The notes: generated by a model from the letters alone, not told the origin. Shown: positions 18,501 to 27,147, numbered from the stretch's first letter. The stretch is DNA of 64,000 bases from Runella sp. SP2 (GCF_003711225.1 NZ_CP031030.1:1674001-1738000); one strand, 5' to 3'. Numbers and translations are program-made.

Positions 18501-20468
18501 CGAAACACGGCAGTGTCGGGTACAGTAGCTGCCAACGACAGTGACGTGGACAACACGGCGGCGCAGTTGACGTATGCCAAAGTGACAAATCCGACGAACG
18601 GGACGGTTGTACAGAATGCAAACGGCACTTATACCTATACCCCTAACACGAACTATGTAGGCAGCGACAGCTACACTTACAAGGTATGTGACCCGAGTGG
18701 TGCGTGTGACACGGCGACGGTAGTGATAGCGATCTTGCCACCAGCGAATCAGCCACCAATAGGTATAAACGACATCGCTATCACACCTCAGGATAGCCCA
18801 GTAAGTGGAAATGTGTTGAATAATGATACAGATCCCGAAGGTGGTCCATTGACAGTGACAACAACACCAGTGACGCCACCGACGAAGGGAACGGTTGTGT
18901 TGAACTCAGACGGAACATTTACCTACACACCAAATCCAGGGGTAACGGGGCAAGATGGATTCTGTTACGAATTGAAGGACAATGCGGGCTTGAAAGACAC
19001 GGCTTGTGTGGTGATTAACATCATTCCTAATCCTAAGCCTACCAATGACAAGCCTGTAGCAATTGATGATAATACGCAAACCTATCAAAATACTGCGGTT
19101 GTCATACCTGTTAAGTTCAATGACACAGATCCAGACGCAGCAGGAACGCCAAATGGTACGTTAGGTACGCCAGTGAAGTTGACAAATCCAACTCATGGCA
19201 CGGTTGTTGCGAATGTAGATGGTACATTTACTTACACGCCAACGACAGGATTTGTTGGGTCAGATAGCTTTACGTATCAGATTTGTGATAACGGAACGCC
19301 AAGCTTGTGCGATACTGCAACGGTAACAATCAATGTTCTTGCGCCGCCACCAGCAGGCAACAGACCTCCTGTGGTTGTTGATGATGCCATCATTACTTCG
19401 GTGAATACACCTAAGAGCGGAGATGTTTCTAAAAACGACTATGACCCGGATGCTGGCCAGACGTTGACTTTCAGCAAACAGACAAACCCAAGTCATGGAA
19501 CAGTTGTCTTTAATGCGGATGGAACATATACATACACGCCAACGGCAGGTTATGTTGGTTCGGATATATTCACGTATAAAGTATGTGACAGTGGAAGCCC
19601 ACAACTTTGTACGCTAGGGACGGTGATTATCGCTGTTCTTCCTCAAGCCAATAAAGTTTGTTTGCAAGCCAAAGTGTATTTGCAAGGTGCATTGTTTGGG
19701 GTATTGTTACCAGATACCTTGATGCGTGATGATTTACGAGTGAAAGGTTATTTGCCAACTACAAGTCCATACCCAGCAATGGGTATGACGGGCTTGACAA
19801 CGGCCAATACCAGTACTTTGGCAGTGCTTGGGGCAAGTAGCCCATCTGGTAAAGATGCCATTGTTGACTGGGTATTCGTAGAATTACGCAGTAAGACAAG
19901 CCCAACTACCGTAGTGGATAGCCGTTCTGCGCTATTGCAACGTGATGGGGACATCGTCGATGTGGACGGAGTAAGTACAATAACATTCAACTCGGCTTCG
20001 CCTGATAGTTATTATGTAGTTGTGAAACATCGTAACCACTTAGGGGTCATGAGTAAGACACCTGTGGATATGACAAGCACTTGTGGTGTTATTGACTTCC
20101 GCAAAACAACGACGCCAACTTATAATTTGGACGAGACAAACGTTGTCAATAAAGCACAAGTAGATGTTGTCCAAGGGGTTGCCTTGTGGGCTGGTAATTC
20201 ACTCTTCGATAGTCAGGTGATTTATCAAGGAACGGATAATGATGTAAACGTTATCTACCAGCAAGTGATTAACTACGTAGGCAACGTCTTTGTAAGCAAG
20301 TTTTATACGCTGAAAGGCTACTATACTGGAGATATTAATCTCAACGGAGATACCATCTTCCAAGGTACAGGAAATGATGTGGAATACACTTATCAAAACA
20401 TCATCAAGAACCATCCTGGTAATACTTTAGGACAGAAGTTCTTCATCATTAAAGAGCAAATTCCCTAA
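15549..20468 (+). CDS. Giant secreted tandem-95 repeat protein with cohesin-like N-terminus and dockerin-like C-terminus
   Basis: 1639 aa. Signal peptide to about residue 24 (...VQAMAQ), then a ~160-residue beta domain of the type that opens the next surface proteins (cohesin-like: CTIRFNSTTSEYEVYG...). From residue ~185 there are four 295-residue units, each of three ~95-residue tandem-95 domains (12 in all); the first three units are nearly identical in DNA. The C-terminus repeats the module of the preceding gene (LQGALFG..MRDDLR, VDWVFVELRSK, VKHRNHLGVMS) and ends with two loops, the second GDINLNGDTIFQGTGND. It follows the preceding gene by 20 bp, probably one operon. Confidence 0.77.
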   Translation: MERLIKYLLILFGGLFVSVQAMAQKVECTIRFNSTTSEYEVYGRPDFSASTFNVGGGTQITVVLPKSIADAKLVITSVNGGVWADNSTVYAPTAAPNSDFHGVSTTGAPMAWTNGQETMLFKFSLAGNCVAGVRLFENTSDPQSDAPGMLFGDYNNYIGNALNFADVYKSNYNNTGTTCSVNLPPIATNDIGETPQDKPFVGNVLTNDDDPEGGPLTVTTTPVTPPTKGTVSLNPDGTFTYTPNPGVTGQDGFCYELKDNAGLKDTACVVINIIPTPTPGNDKPIAVDDNTQTEVGTPVTINAKANDIDPDGNATLGNPVKLTDPTNGTVSQNADGTFVYTPNANFTGTDKFTYRICDTGNPSLCDTATVTINVVPVIAGNNPPVAVDDANVTTRNTAVSGTVASNDSDVDNTAAQLTYTRVTNPTNGTVVQNANGSYTYTPNTNYVGSDSYTYKVCDPSGACDTATVVIAILPPANQPPIATNDIGETPQDKPFVGNVLTNDDDPEGGPLTVTTTPVTPPTKGTVSLNPDGTFTYTPNPGVTGQDGFCYELKDNAGLKDTACVVINIIPTPTPGNDKPIAVDDNTQTEVGTPVTINAKANDIDPDGNATLGNPVKLTDPTNGTVSQNVDGTFVYTPNANFTGTDKFTYRICDTGNPSLCDTATVTINVVPVIAGNNPPVAVDDANVTTRNTAVSGTVVSNDSDVDNTAAQLTYAKVTNPTNGTVVQNANGSYTYTPNTNYVGSDSYTYKVCDPSGACDTATVVIAILPPANQPPIATNDIGETPQDKPFVGNVLTNDDDPEGGPLTVTTTPVTPPTKGTVSLNPDGTFTYTPNPGVTGQDGFCYELKDNAGLKDTACVVINIIPTPTPGNDKPIAVDDNTQTEVGTPVTINAKANDIDPDGNATLGNPVKLTDPTNGTVSQNADGTFVYTPNANFTGTDKFTYRICDTGNPSLCDTATVTINVVPVIAGNNPPVAVDDANVTTRNTAVSGTVAANDSDVDNTAAQLTYAKVTNPTNGTVVQNANGTYTYTPNTNYVGSDSYTYKVCDPSGACDTATVVIAILPPANQPPIGINDIAITPQDSPVSGNVLNNDTDPEGGPLTVTTTPVTPPTKGTVVLNSDGTFTYTPNPGVTGQDGFCYELKDNAGLKDTACVVINIIPNPKPTNDKPVAIDDNTQTYQNTAVVIPVKFNDTDPDAAGTPNGTLGTPVKLTNPTHGTVVANVDGTFTYTPTTGFVGSDSFTYQICDNGTPSLCDTATVTINVLAPPPAGNRPPVVVDDAIITSVNTPKSGDVSKNDYDPDAGQTLTFSKQTNPSHGTVVFNADGTYTYTPTAGYVGSDIFTYKVCDSGSPQLCTLGTVIIAVLPQANKVCLQAKVYLQGALFGVLLPDTLMRDDLRVKGYLPTTSPYPAMGMTGLTTANTSTLAVLGASSPSGKDAIVDWVFVELRSKTSPTTVVDSRSALLQRDGDIVDVDGVSTITFNSASPDSYYVVVKHRNHLGVMSKTPVDMTSTCGVIDFRKTTTPTYNLDETNVVNKAQVDVVQGVALWAGNSLFDSQVIYQGTDNDVNVIYQQVINYVGNVFVSKFYTLKGYYTGDINLNGDTIFQGTGNDVEYTYQNIIKNHPGNTLGQKFFIIKEQIP
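16101..16985 (+). repeat. 885-bp direct repeat, unit 1
   Basis: First unit of an exact-period tandem repeat inside the 1639-residue protein. The anchor CCGATTGCGACGAATGACAT begins at 16101, and again exactly 885 bp later. Confidence 0.95.
16986..17870 (+). repeat. 885-bp direct repeat, unit 2
   Basis: Second unit, differing from unit 1 by scattered single bases only, mostly synonymous. Its codons are richer in G/C at third positions than those of the flanking genes, which is why a long antisense open frame runs across it. Confidence 0.95.
17871..18755 (+). repeat. 885-bp direct repeat, unit 3
   Basis: Third unit with the same period. A fourth unit starts at 18756 in register but is clearly diverged at DNA level (PPIGINDIAITPQDSPVSGN replaces the conserved opening), so the amplification of units 1-3 is recent relative to unit 4. 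Confidence 0.95.
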
Positions 20469-20479
20469 CCAACAATAGA

Positions 20480-20503
20480 GTGGAAGCCTACCAAGGCTTC
20501 CAC
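20480..20503. terminator. Hairpin after the tandem-95 gene
   Basis: GTGGAAGCCT (20480-20489) pairs with AGGCTTCCAC (20494-20503) over a 4-nt loop, 12 bp after the stop. There is no clear T-tract, so it may be an attenuating or 3'-stabilising hairpin rather than a full terminator. Confidence 0.55.
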
Positions 20504-20557
20504 TTCAAACTCGATACGAAAGAAGAAGCAAAAACCAATTTTAAACCTTAAAAATTT

Positions 20558-22696
20558 ATGAAAAGAGCTCTCTGTCTCGTTTTTGGGCTTGTTTTGGGAA
20601 TGATTAACGCCTTGAATGCCCAGCAATCCTCAAACACCGTTAACTACCAAGTGACGTTTAATTCGACCACACAAACGTACACTGCGTGGGTTGTTCCGAA
20701 TTATGCTGTTCCCAATGCAAACAACGCAACGTCTAATGAAATTGGGGCTACGGCTCAGTTTACGATTGTTGTTCCTAAAGCATTTGTGATTCAAAACATT
20801 ACCGATGTCAGGGGTACGTGGGAAAAAGCTCCTGACAAACTTGGTCAAGGCCAGGTCATTAACGGTGTTACCCAAACCTATGCCTCAACAATTCCAAACA
20901 ATGTTGCCTATTATGTCATTGGCAAAACAACAGATGAAACAAACTACGGCGCTTTTGCCAATGGTACACCTGTTGCCTTATTTACCTTCAAAAGTTCAAC
21001 CTGTTTTGGCCCTGTGCGTGTTCTTCCTCCAGGGGATCCATTTATTTCTGCCGCCAATACAACGTATAGTTTGAACGTCGCCAATAGTTTCTATTCTCGT
21101 TCAGGGCAACCTGCGGGAGGAAATGTTGATCCAAGAGAACAGTTCTCAAACGTGACAGGTGGTCCAGCCTTGTGTAGTAGTCCTTATATCTATGCGTATG
21201 ATGATGATAACATTACGAATCAAAATACGGCGGTTTCGGGGAATGTACTTACCAATGATGATTTAGCTACGGGGACAGGCCCATTGACGGTGACAACTAC
21301 ACCAGTACAGGCACCTGCTAATGGAACAGTTGTGTTGAACGCCAATGGAACTTATACATACACGCCCACCAATGGATTCACTGGAAATGATCGTTTTGTT
21401 TATCGCGTTTGTGATAGTGGCAATCCAGCTATCTGTGACGAAGCAACCGTAACTATCTCAGTACGGCCTACAAATCCGTCTGGAAACAACCCTCCTGTGG
21501 CTATTGGTGATAAATTTGCAACGACCCAGGATCAACCTGTTTCTGGCAACGTGATTTTAAATGACAAAGACCCAGATGCAGGCCAAACAATCACAGCCTC
21601 GGTAATTCAGCAACCAACAAATGGTACATTGACTTTTAACCCAAATGGAACATTTACTTACACACCAACGACAGGTTTTACGGGTGATGATTTCTTCTTG
21701 TATCGAGTGTGTGACAATGGAACGCCAGTTTTGTGCGATACTGCAAGGGTTGATTTGAATGTTTATCCTGCCAATGCGGGTGCGATTCCGCCTACTGCTA
21801 ACGACGATTTGTTCTTTAGAGCTCCAACTGGTACAGCTACTGGAAATATCATTGCCAACGATAAAGATAACTCAAACACGGGGCTTGATATAACCACAAC
21901 GCCTGTTTCTGGTCCAAGTAACGGTACTGTTGTGATTAACTCAGATGGTACATTTACTTACACGCCAAACGCAGGTTATACAGGTGGTGATAGCTTTAGA
22001 TATCAAGTGTGTGACCGACAGAACCCAAAACAATGTGCGATAGCAACCGTATTTATCTTAGCAAGAGCTGTTCCTACAGGAAGTGCAGATTTGAAGGTAA
22101 CGAAGGTAGCTGATAAAAAAACAGCGGTAGTTGGGGACGAAACTACGTACACAGTCGTAGTTAAGAACCTTGGAACTGACCCTGCAACGAATGTTGCCCT
22201 AAAAGATAGCTTGATGGCTGGAATGCAATTTGTAAGCGCTACTGTAAACAAAGGAACATATTCAAACCCTCTTTGGACGATTCCTAACCTAGCAGCGGGC
22301 GATAGTGCCGTGTTGACACTAAAAGCAAAACTATTGGGTGAAGGTGTTTGGTTTAATACCGCAAAAATTATTTCATCTGATCAAAATGATCCTGTATCAG
22401 ATAACAACGAAGCCAGCGCTTGTACCACTGTACCTGTAAAATTGTGTACGGGTGAAAAAGTGGAAGTAACTGTCCCTGCGACTTATACAAACGTACAATG
22501 GTTCAAAAATGGTGGAACTACAGCGGTAGCAACGGGCAACGTGGTGCTACTAACAGAGATTGGTACTTACACTTATACCGCAACCAACGGCGCTTGTCCA
22601 GCGGGAGGGTGTTGCCCAGTGATTATCGAAGCAGGGGTAAATTGCTGTCCAGTGCAGCTATGCGTACCTGTAGCGGTGAAAAAACGTAAAAAATAA
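20558..22696 (+). CDS. Secreted surface protein: cohesin-like domain, tandem-95 repeats, DUF11
   Basis: 712 aa. Signal peptide (...MINALNAQ), then a ~180-residue cohesin-like beta domain (VNYQVTFNSTTQTYTAWVVP... to SFYSRSGQ..DPREQFS) shared with the next gene and the one at 24701. Three tandem-95 repeats follow (residues ~215-505), then a DUF11 repeat (DLKVTKVADK..VGDETTYTVVVKN to ...SDNNEASA), and a Cys-rich Ig-like end with VTVPATYTNVQWFKNG. No T9SS tail is evident; it stops in KKRKK. DUF11 and tandem-95 domains are typical of long extracellular stalks. Confidence 0.75.
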   Translation: MKRALCLVFGLVLGMINALNAQQSSNTVNYQVTFNSTTQTYTAWVVPNYAVPNANNATSNEIGATAQFTIVVPKAFVIQNITDVRGTWEKAPDKLGQGQVINGVTQTYASTIPNNVAYYVIGKTTDETNYGAFANGTPVALFTFKSSTCFGPVRVLPPGDPFISAANTTYSLNVANSFYSRSGQPAGGNVDPREQFSNVTGGPALCSSPYIYAYDDDNITNQNTAVSGNVLTNDDLATGTGPLTVTTTPVQAPANGTVVLNANGTYTYTPTNGFTGNDRFVYRVCDSGNPAICDEATVTISVRPTNPSGNNPPVAIGDKFATTQDQPVSGNVILNDKDPDAGQTITASVIQQPTNGTLTFNPNGTFTYTPTTGFTGDDFFLYRVCDNGTPVLCDTARVDLNVYPANAGAIPPTANDDLFFRAPTGTATGNIIANDKDNSNTGLDITTTPVSGPSNGTVVINSDGTFTYTPNAGYTGGDSFRYQVCDRQNPKQCAIATVFILARAVPTGSADLKVTKVADKKTAVVGDETTYTVVVKNLGTDPATNVALKDSLMAGMQFVSATVNKGTYSNPLWTIPNLAAGDSAVLTLKAKLLGEGVWFNTAKIISSDQNDPVSDNNEASACTTVPVKLCTGEKVEVTVPATYTNVQWFKNGGTTAVATGNVVLLTEIGTYTYTATNGACPAGGCCPVIIEAGVNCCPVQLCVPVAVKKRKK

Positions 22697-22705
22697 CAAC
22701 AGTAA

Positions 22706-22729
22706 CAAGGGGCTGTAAAACGCCCCTTG
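22706..22729. terminator. Hairpin, probable terminator
   Basis: CAAGGGGC (22706-22713) pairs with GCCCCTTG (22722-22729), strong 8-bp GC-rich stem, 9 bp after the stop of the preceding gene. It lacks a T-run, so termination is likely only partial and the next gene may be read through. Confidence 0.6.
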
Positions 22730-22752
22730 CTATCCTAACCAAGTTAAATAGG

Positions 22753-23682
22753 ATGAAAATGAGATTTTTAAAAAAGGGAGCTGCTTTATTATCACTACTT
22801 GTAAGTGGTATGGGAGCATTTGCACAAAGTGCATCACCGCTAGGTGTTCACTACATGGTGGACTATGATGCAACACAGCAAACTTATACGGCTTGGGTGG
22901 TGCCACAATACAGCACCCCGAATCGCTATAATTCAGATTCGGAAGAAAAAGGGGCGACGGCGCAGGTGACTATTAAAGTACCCAAAGGCTTTAAGCTAAC
23001 AAATTTAGAAGATATTCGTGGAAATTGGGACAAAACCCCTGGGCGGATTGGTAGCGAAACGCCGTTGCTAAAAGCGGGTGCCAACGAACAATTTGCCTAT
23101 TATATTATTGGTAAACAAGCAGTCGAAACCAATTATGGCGTTTTCAAAGAAGGAGAACCTGTGGCACTTTTTCGTTTTAAAGGCACGGGTACAAAACCAG
23201 AAGATGTAACGGTTTTAGATACCAATGACCCGTTTGTTGAGATAGCCAATAAATCAATGTCGTTGAATGTAGGTAATAGTTTTTATTCACGTTCTGGCCA
23301 ACAACCTAGCGTATCGGTTCGCCCGCTTGAACAGTTTTCACAACCTATTACCTTGCCTAAAGTACTAGCACAACTAGCTAAGAAGCTTCAAGCAAATATG
23401 GGGAGTATGTCCAATGAGCTGGAAGAGGCGGCGGGTTTAATCACTTATCCTAATCCTGCGATAAATGACGTGAATGTGAAATACTTTTCGAAAAGTGACG
23501 GCGGTAAAGTTCACATTGAATTAATTGACCCGTTGGGTATTGTGAGGTACGAAGCGTATGAAACTGCAAAGCAGGGAATAAATACATTGAAGATTAATGT
23601 AGAAAAACTTTCTTCGGGTTCTTATTTAATCAGAACCGATAAAGATAATAAGATAATCACCAAGAAATTCACTAAGGGGTAA
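22753..23682 (+). CDS. Secreted protein with cohesin-like domain and T9SS type A sorting tail
   Basis: 309 aa. Signal peptide (to ...GMGAFAQ), then the same cohesin-like N-terminal domain as in the genes at 20558 and 24701 (VHYMVDYDATQQTYTAWVVP... to NSFYSRSGQ). The last ~80 residues are a classic type IX secretion sorting domain (LITYPNPAINDVNVKY..., ending GSYLIRTDKDN..TKKF). The protein should cross the outer membrane by T9SS and be anchored to the surface. It is essentially the shared domain plus a sorting tail, so it could act as a surface anchor for a partner. Confidence 0.82.
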   Translation: MKMRFLKKGAALLSLLVSGMGAFAQSASPLGVHYMVDYDATQQTYTAWVVPQYSTPNRYNSDSEEKGATAQVTIKVPKGFKLTNLEDIRGNWDKTPGRIGSETPLLKAGANEQFAYYIIGKQAVETNYGVFKEGEPVALFRFKGTGTKPEDVTVLDTNDPFVEIANKSMSLNVGNSFYSRSGQQPSVSVRPLEQFSQPITLPKVLAQLAKKLQANMGSMSNELEEAAGLITYPNPAINDVNVKYFSKSDGGKVHIELIDPLGIVRYEAYETAKQGINTLKINVEKLSSGSYLIRTDKDNKIITKKFTKG

Positions 23683-23693
23683 GGGTATAAAAG

Positions 23694-23722
23694 GAAGAAG
23701 ACGAATGGTTTTCGTCTTCTTC
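23694..23722 (+). terminator. Rho-independent terminator
   Basis: A perfect 12-bp stem, GAAGAAGACGAA with TTCGTCTTCTTC, and a 5-nt loop lie 12 bp after the stop of the T9SS-tailed gene. The right arm ends in TTCTTC rather than a pure T-run. Confidence 0.75.
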
Positions 23723-23736
23723 TTAATCAATGGATA

Positions 23737-23768
23737 GGGCTGTCTTTTTAGATAGTCCTATTTTTTTA
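23737..23768. terminator. Second hairpin with T-run, convergent terminator
   Basis: ATAGGGCTGTC pairs with GATAGTCCTAT (9 of 11 bp), followed by seven T on the plus strand, immediately before the stop of the convergent gene at 23769. It is probably the main terminator for the plus-strand gene. Confidence 0.7.
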
Positions 23769-24629
23769 TTATTTCAACAGTAAAACCTTCCCCGTTTGTT
23801 GCCAATTTTCATTGAAGAAATCTGTGGCATTGATTAAATATGTATAAACTTGACTTGTAGCAGATGTACCATCAGGGAGGATACCATTCCAAGTATTCGT
23901 TGGGGTGTCGGCGGTAAAAATTTCAACTCCAGTTCGGTCAAATAACTGTAAACGAAAGGTCTGAATCAAATAGGTCGTGATAACCCAAGAATCATTGACG
24001 TTGTCGTTGTTCGGAGAAAAGGCATCGGGAACATAAATTGCTGGGAGGTCAATGAGTTCATACAGCGATGAATATAATTCTGTCGTCACTGGTTGTCCAT
24101 TCACTTGTATCGTTGTGGTTGCTGTAACGCGGTAAGTATCATTGGGTTGGGCTTGTTGTGTGAGCGTAAATCGTTCCGAATTTATCCAATTAGAAACATC
24201 GATGGGAGGGGCATCAATTTTACTGACTTTGTACTGAATTACTATTGACTGATTTGGAAAAGGGGAATTCCATTGCAATGTTCGGCCTCTGCCTTTCAAA
24301 TGAATGGTACATGTGCTACTGGATGGTTCCGACATCTGTCCACAGGAATTTTCAGTTGTTACATAGTAGCAGTAACTACCCGCCGAAGGGTCAACGGTAA
24401 TGTCACTAAATTGCGGGGAAGAAGTAGTCGCAATTTCTTCAAAGGTAGCAGAAGAAAAAGAAGCACGAAAAATATGATACCTTTCATCGGGTCGTGCGTC
24501 CAATATCTTGACTGTTGCAAGTGAACCCTCTACTGTTGCTATGACCGATTTTTTGGGTTGAGGGGAACTACACTGAGCAGCTAGGTGTATTGGGAATAAA
24601 ATGAAGATACAATAGCAAATAAAACGCAT
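23769..24629 (-). CDS. Secreted protein with gliding-motility (CHU_C, T9SS type B) C-terminal domain
   Basis: 286 aa. Signal peptide (MRFICYCIFILFPIHLAAQ), a fibronectin-like middle, and a C-terminal ~90-residue CHU_C domain (YVPDAFSPNNDNVNDSW.., FRLQLFDRTGVEIF, W.G...G....Y.Y.I). In Bacteroidota this domain is the type B signal for T9SS. Only 71 bp separate it from the divergent gene at 24701, and the palindrome TACGTC-TTTTT-GACGTA between them may control both. Confidence 0.85.
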   Translation of the reverse strand: MRFICYCIFILFPIHLAAQCSSPQPKKSVIATVEGSLATVKILDARPDERYHIFRASFSSATFEEIATTSSPQFSDITVDPSAGSYCYYVTTENSCGQMSEPSSSTCTIHLKGRGRTLQWNSPFPNQSIVIQYKVSKIDAPPIDVSNWINSERFTLTQQAQPNDTYRVTATTTIQVNGQPVTTELYSSLYELIDLPAIYVPDAFSPNNDNVNDSWVITTYLIQTFRLQLFDRTGVEIFTADTPTNTWNGILPDGTSATSQVYTYLINATDFFNENWQQTGKVLLLK

Positions 24630-24658
24630 TTATTGTGTAATTTATCATGAGTTAAAAA

Positions 24659-24675
24659 TACGTCTTTTTGACGTA
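24659..24675. promoter_or_regulatory. Palindrome between divergent T9SS cargo genes
   Basis: TACGTC and GACGTA arms with a 5-nt T spacer, in the 71-bp space between two divergent start codons. It may be an operator shared by both promoters. Confidence 0.45.
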
Positions 24676-24700
24676 AATAAATACTAAAAGCAACATTGAA

Positions 24701-26365
24701 ATGAAACAAAGAATTACAATTTTTTGGTTTTTATTGTGTGTAGTGATTGGTCAATTAAAAAGCCAAACTTCTACAAATACCATTCGTTATCAAATTACAT
24801 ACGAAACGGTTAAGCAGTTATATACCGTTTGGATAATTCCAGGTTATAATACGCCAAATACGTTTAATGCAGACACCGCCGAACGGGGGCCAACGGCCCA
24901 AGTGACGTTGCGCGTACCAAAATCATTTTTGATCACTGAGGTCATTGGAGTGAAGGGCGAATGGGACAAGACACCGTTGCGTTTGGGACCCAATGAACCC
25001 AACCAATCTTTCTTTAATTCATTAAGCGATGCCTATCGCTACTACGTCATTGGGAAATCTGCCACCGAAACCGTCTATGGGCGTTTTACAAAAGACAAAG
25101 CGGTTGCCCTTTTTCAGTTCAAGGGGAATGGATGCTTTGGCGCCATATCGGTTTTGGATGAGTCGGACGAATTTGTGAAATTGGCAGAAAAGTATGCCTT
25201 AAATGTGCGGCCTAGTTTTTATTCTCGCTCTGGCCAGCGAAATTTTGTGAATGCGGTGCCATTGGAACAATTTGCCGACCCGCTCGATCCGCCAGCGTAT
25301 TGCTGTGGCTCAGGGGTAACATTTAACGCTGCGATTACCATCAATACCAATCAAAACTCATTTTGCCCTGAGGCCACCGCCTCCCTTTCCCTCAAAGGGA
25401 TGAGCGGAGTTTCTAACCAAGCCGTTCGCTTTCGTTTGACCACCACCGAGCCTTTGACGGAAGAGGAAGCCTACGCCTCATCGGGTACGTTGCTTGGGGT
25501 GGTGCCTAACAGCGCGCTGACCTCCAATAAAACAGAAGCCGTTTTAACGAACATTGTACTGCCCAAAAACGCGGGAAGGTACTTTATCGTTGCCACCCTC
25601 GACGGCGTGAGTGGTGCTTGCCGCCCGTATTCATCGGCCCGTTTTACTATTGTCTCTCTTGCCAGTGCGGCCATTGGTTCGGATAAAACAGGGGCTATTT
25701 GTTTGGGTGAAAGTGTGCTGCTGACGGCTCAACCCGCTGGACAGACCAAATACGAGTGGCTAAAAGACGGCCAATCGGTTGGTGTAACTTCGACAAATAC
25801 CTACCGAGTAACCTCGGCGGGAGAGTATAAAGTGCGGGTTACGAACGAACTTGGGTGTAATTTGGGTGCCTCCAATGCGGCTACTTTTACGACGATTGTG
25901 GTCAACAAACCAACCATCAAGCAAGTAGGGGAGCGGTTGGTTTCAAGCTCAAAAACGGGCAATCAGTGGTTTTACAATAATGCGGCCGTACCGAATGCCA
26001 CCGACACGGTTTATTTGGCGACCAAACAAGGCGTATATACATTACAGGTTACCTTGGGAAATTGTAAAAGTGAATTATCGGAGCCTATACTTTTTGCGAT
26101 AACCTCGGTAGAAAAGCCCGAAACAACGGCAACGATTGGCCTCTATCCCAATCCCACCTCAGGCGTATTTTACGTTCCCTACGCAGACAATAACCCTTAT
26201 GCCGTTGTGTGTTATGATTTGACGGGCAAAAAAATAAAATTACCAGCTGAACCCATGACGGACAAAATAAAAGCCGATGCAACCCAACTTCCCCGTGGCA
26301 CTTACCTCATCCGACTAGAAAGTGATAAGAAAGTAGAAGGGAGCTGGGTTTTGAAGAAGGAGTAG
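24701..26365 (+). CDS. Secreted protein: cohesin-like domain, Ig-like repeats, T9SS type A tail
   Basis: 554 aa. Signal peptide (to about LKSQ), then the cohesin-like domain shared with the genes at 20558 and 22753 (IRYQITYETVKQLYTVWIIP... to PSFYSRSGQ). Ig-like units follow (including ICLGESVLLTAQPAGQTKYEWLKDG), and then a type A T9SS sorting domain (IGLYPNPTSGVFYV..., ending RGTYLIRLESDKKV). Surface-anchored adhesin or matrix component is the likely class; its ligand is unknown. Confidence 0.82.
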   Translation: MKQRITIFWFLLCVVIGQLKSQTSTNTIRYQITYETVKQLYTVWIIPGYNTPNTFNADTAERGPTAQVTLRVPKSFLITEVIGVKGEWDKTPLRLGPNEPNQSFFNSLSDAYRYYVIGKSATETVYGRFTKDKAVALFQFKGNGCFGAISVLDESDEFVKLAEKYALNVRPSFYSRSGQRNFVNAVPLEQFADPLDPPAYCCGSGVTFNAAITINTNQNSFCPEATASLSLKGMSGVSNQAVRFRLTTTEPLTEEEAYASSGTLLGVVPNSALTSNKTEAVLTNIVLPKNAGRYFIVATLDGVSGACRPYSSARFTIVSLASAAIGSDKTGAICLGESVLLTAQPAGQTKYEWLKDGQSVGVTSTNTYRVTSAGEYKVRVTNELGCNLGASNAATFTTIVVNKPTIKQVGERLVSSSKTGNQWFYNNAAVPNATDTVYLATKQGVYTLQVTLGNCKSELSEPILFAITSVEKPETTATIGLYPNPTSGVFYVPYADNNPYAVVCYDLTGKKIKLPAEPMTDKIKADATQLPRGTYLIRLESDKKVEGSWVLKKE

Positions 26366-26426
26366 GTGGAAGCATCGCATTCGCATTTTGTTCAATCTCG
26401 AATGTATTTTGGTTTTTTCTCGCTTG

Positions 26427-26447
26427 GCCTTCGGTTATCGCGAAGGC
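26427..26447 (+). terminator. Hairpin terminator
   Basis: GCCTTCG (26427-26433) pairs with CGAAGGC (26441-26447), followed by TTTGTTAT, between the surface gene ending at 26365 and the convergent lipoprotein gene. Confidence 0.6.
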
Positions 26448-26467
26448 TTTGTTATGAGTCCTGGTTT

Positions 26468-27127
26468 TTATATTTCTGTGATGAGTTTTTCAACTATTTC
26501 TTTTGTCATTGTCTTATTCTTTTGTTTAAATTGGTCAATATATAACCAAGTGAATTTTTTTGTTGATTTCCATACATTTTTTAAAGGCTGGCTTTTATTA
26601 CTAGCAGTCAGTTTTCCTTCTTTTAATACCGAACCATCTTGGGTAAGCTTATAACTTACAACTATGTCTTGTTCTTGCGGGAAAATTGCTTCTAATTCGT
26701 TAACAGTGTATGCAATAATAAATATAATCGAATTGCCTCGATGAGTGTAAACAAAACTGCTCGGAATTTTTTCGACTTTCAATTCTATTTTACGCCCTTG
26801 AAGTTTATCTTGAACACTCAAACTGTCGGAATATTGTAAAAAATATTCTTCGAAGGATTGTCCAACTATAGTAGGATTTACTTCGCATTTTATTGTGTTG
26901 TTCCACTGCCAGTATAAAATTGCTGGGACAAATTGTGATTTTACTTTTGTTGATTTAATCGTTCCATTTGTATTTTCAAGCCCTGTTAAGTCAATAGTTA
27001 TGTTATCCCTAGTTTGGCTTATTTGTTTATACTGAAACTTTGGGTCCACAAAACCAGTAAATCTTTTCGTTCCTATACAACTTGTAATAAATAAAATCGT
27101 AAAAATTGATAAAATAATTTGTTTCAT
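26468..27127 (-). CDS. Putative lipoprotein of unknown function
   Basis: 219 aa. The N-terminus MKQIILSIFTILFITSC is a lipoprotein signal peptide with the lipobox cysteine at 17, so the mature protein should be lipid-anchored. The rest is beta-rich with no motif I recognise; it includes a short hydrophobic patch (SIIFIIAYTV). It is the last cassette-like gene of a minus-strand series, with an attC-like inverted-repeat spacer directly upstream (27148-27286). Confidence 0.6.
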   Translation of the reverse strand: MKQIILSIFTILFITSCIGTKRFTGFVDPKFQYKQISQTRDNITIDLTGLENTNGTIKSTKVKSQFVPAILYWQWNNTIKCEVNPTIVGQSFEEYFLQYSDSLSVQDKLQGRKIELKVEKIPSSFVYTHRGNSIIFIIAYTVNELEAIFPQEQDIVVSYKLTQDGSVLKEGKLTASNKSQPLKNVWKSTKKFTWLYIDQFKQKNKTMTKEIVEKLITEI

Positions 27128-27147
27128 CTGTGTTGCCTTTTTAAACT

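Noticed and set aside
16101..18755. Tandem 885-bp repeats considered as a CRISPR-like or satellite array
   Set aside because: They are in-frame coding units of a secreted protein; no spacers and no cas genes in the window.
26388..26654. Hydrophobic plus-strand frame opposite the lipoprotein gene
   Set aside because: Antisense shadow of the lipoprotein gene; begins inside the terminator hairpin region.
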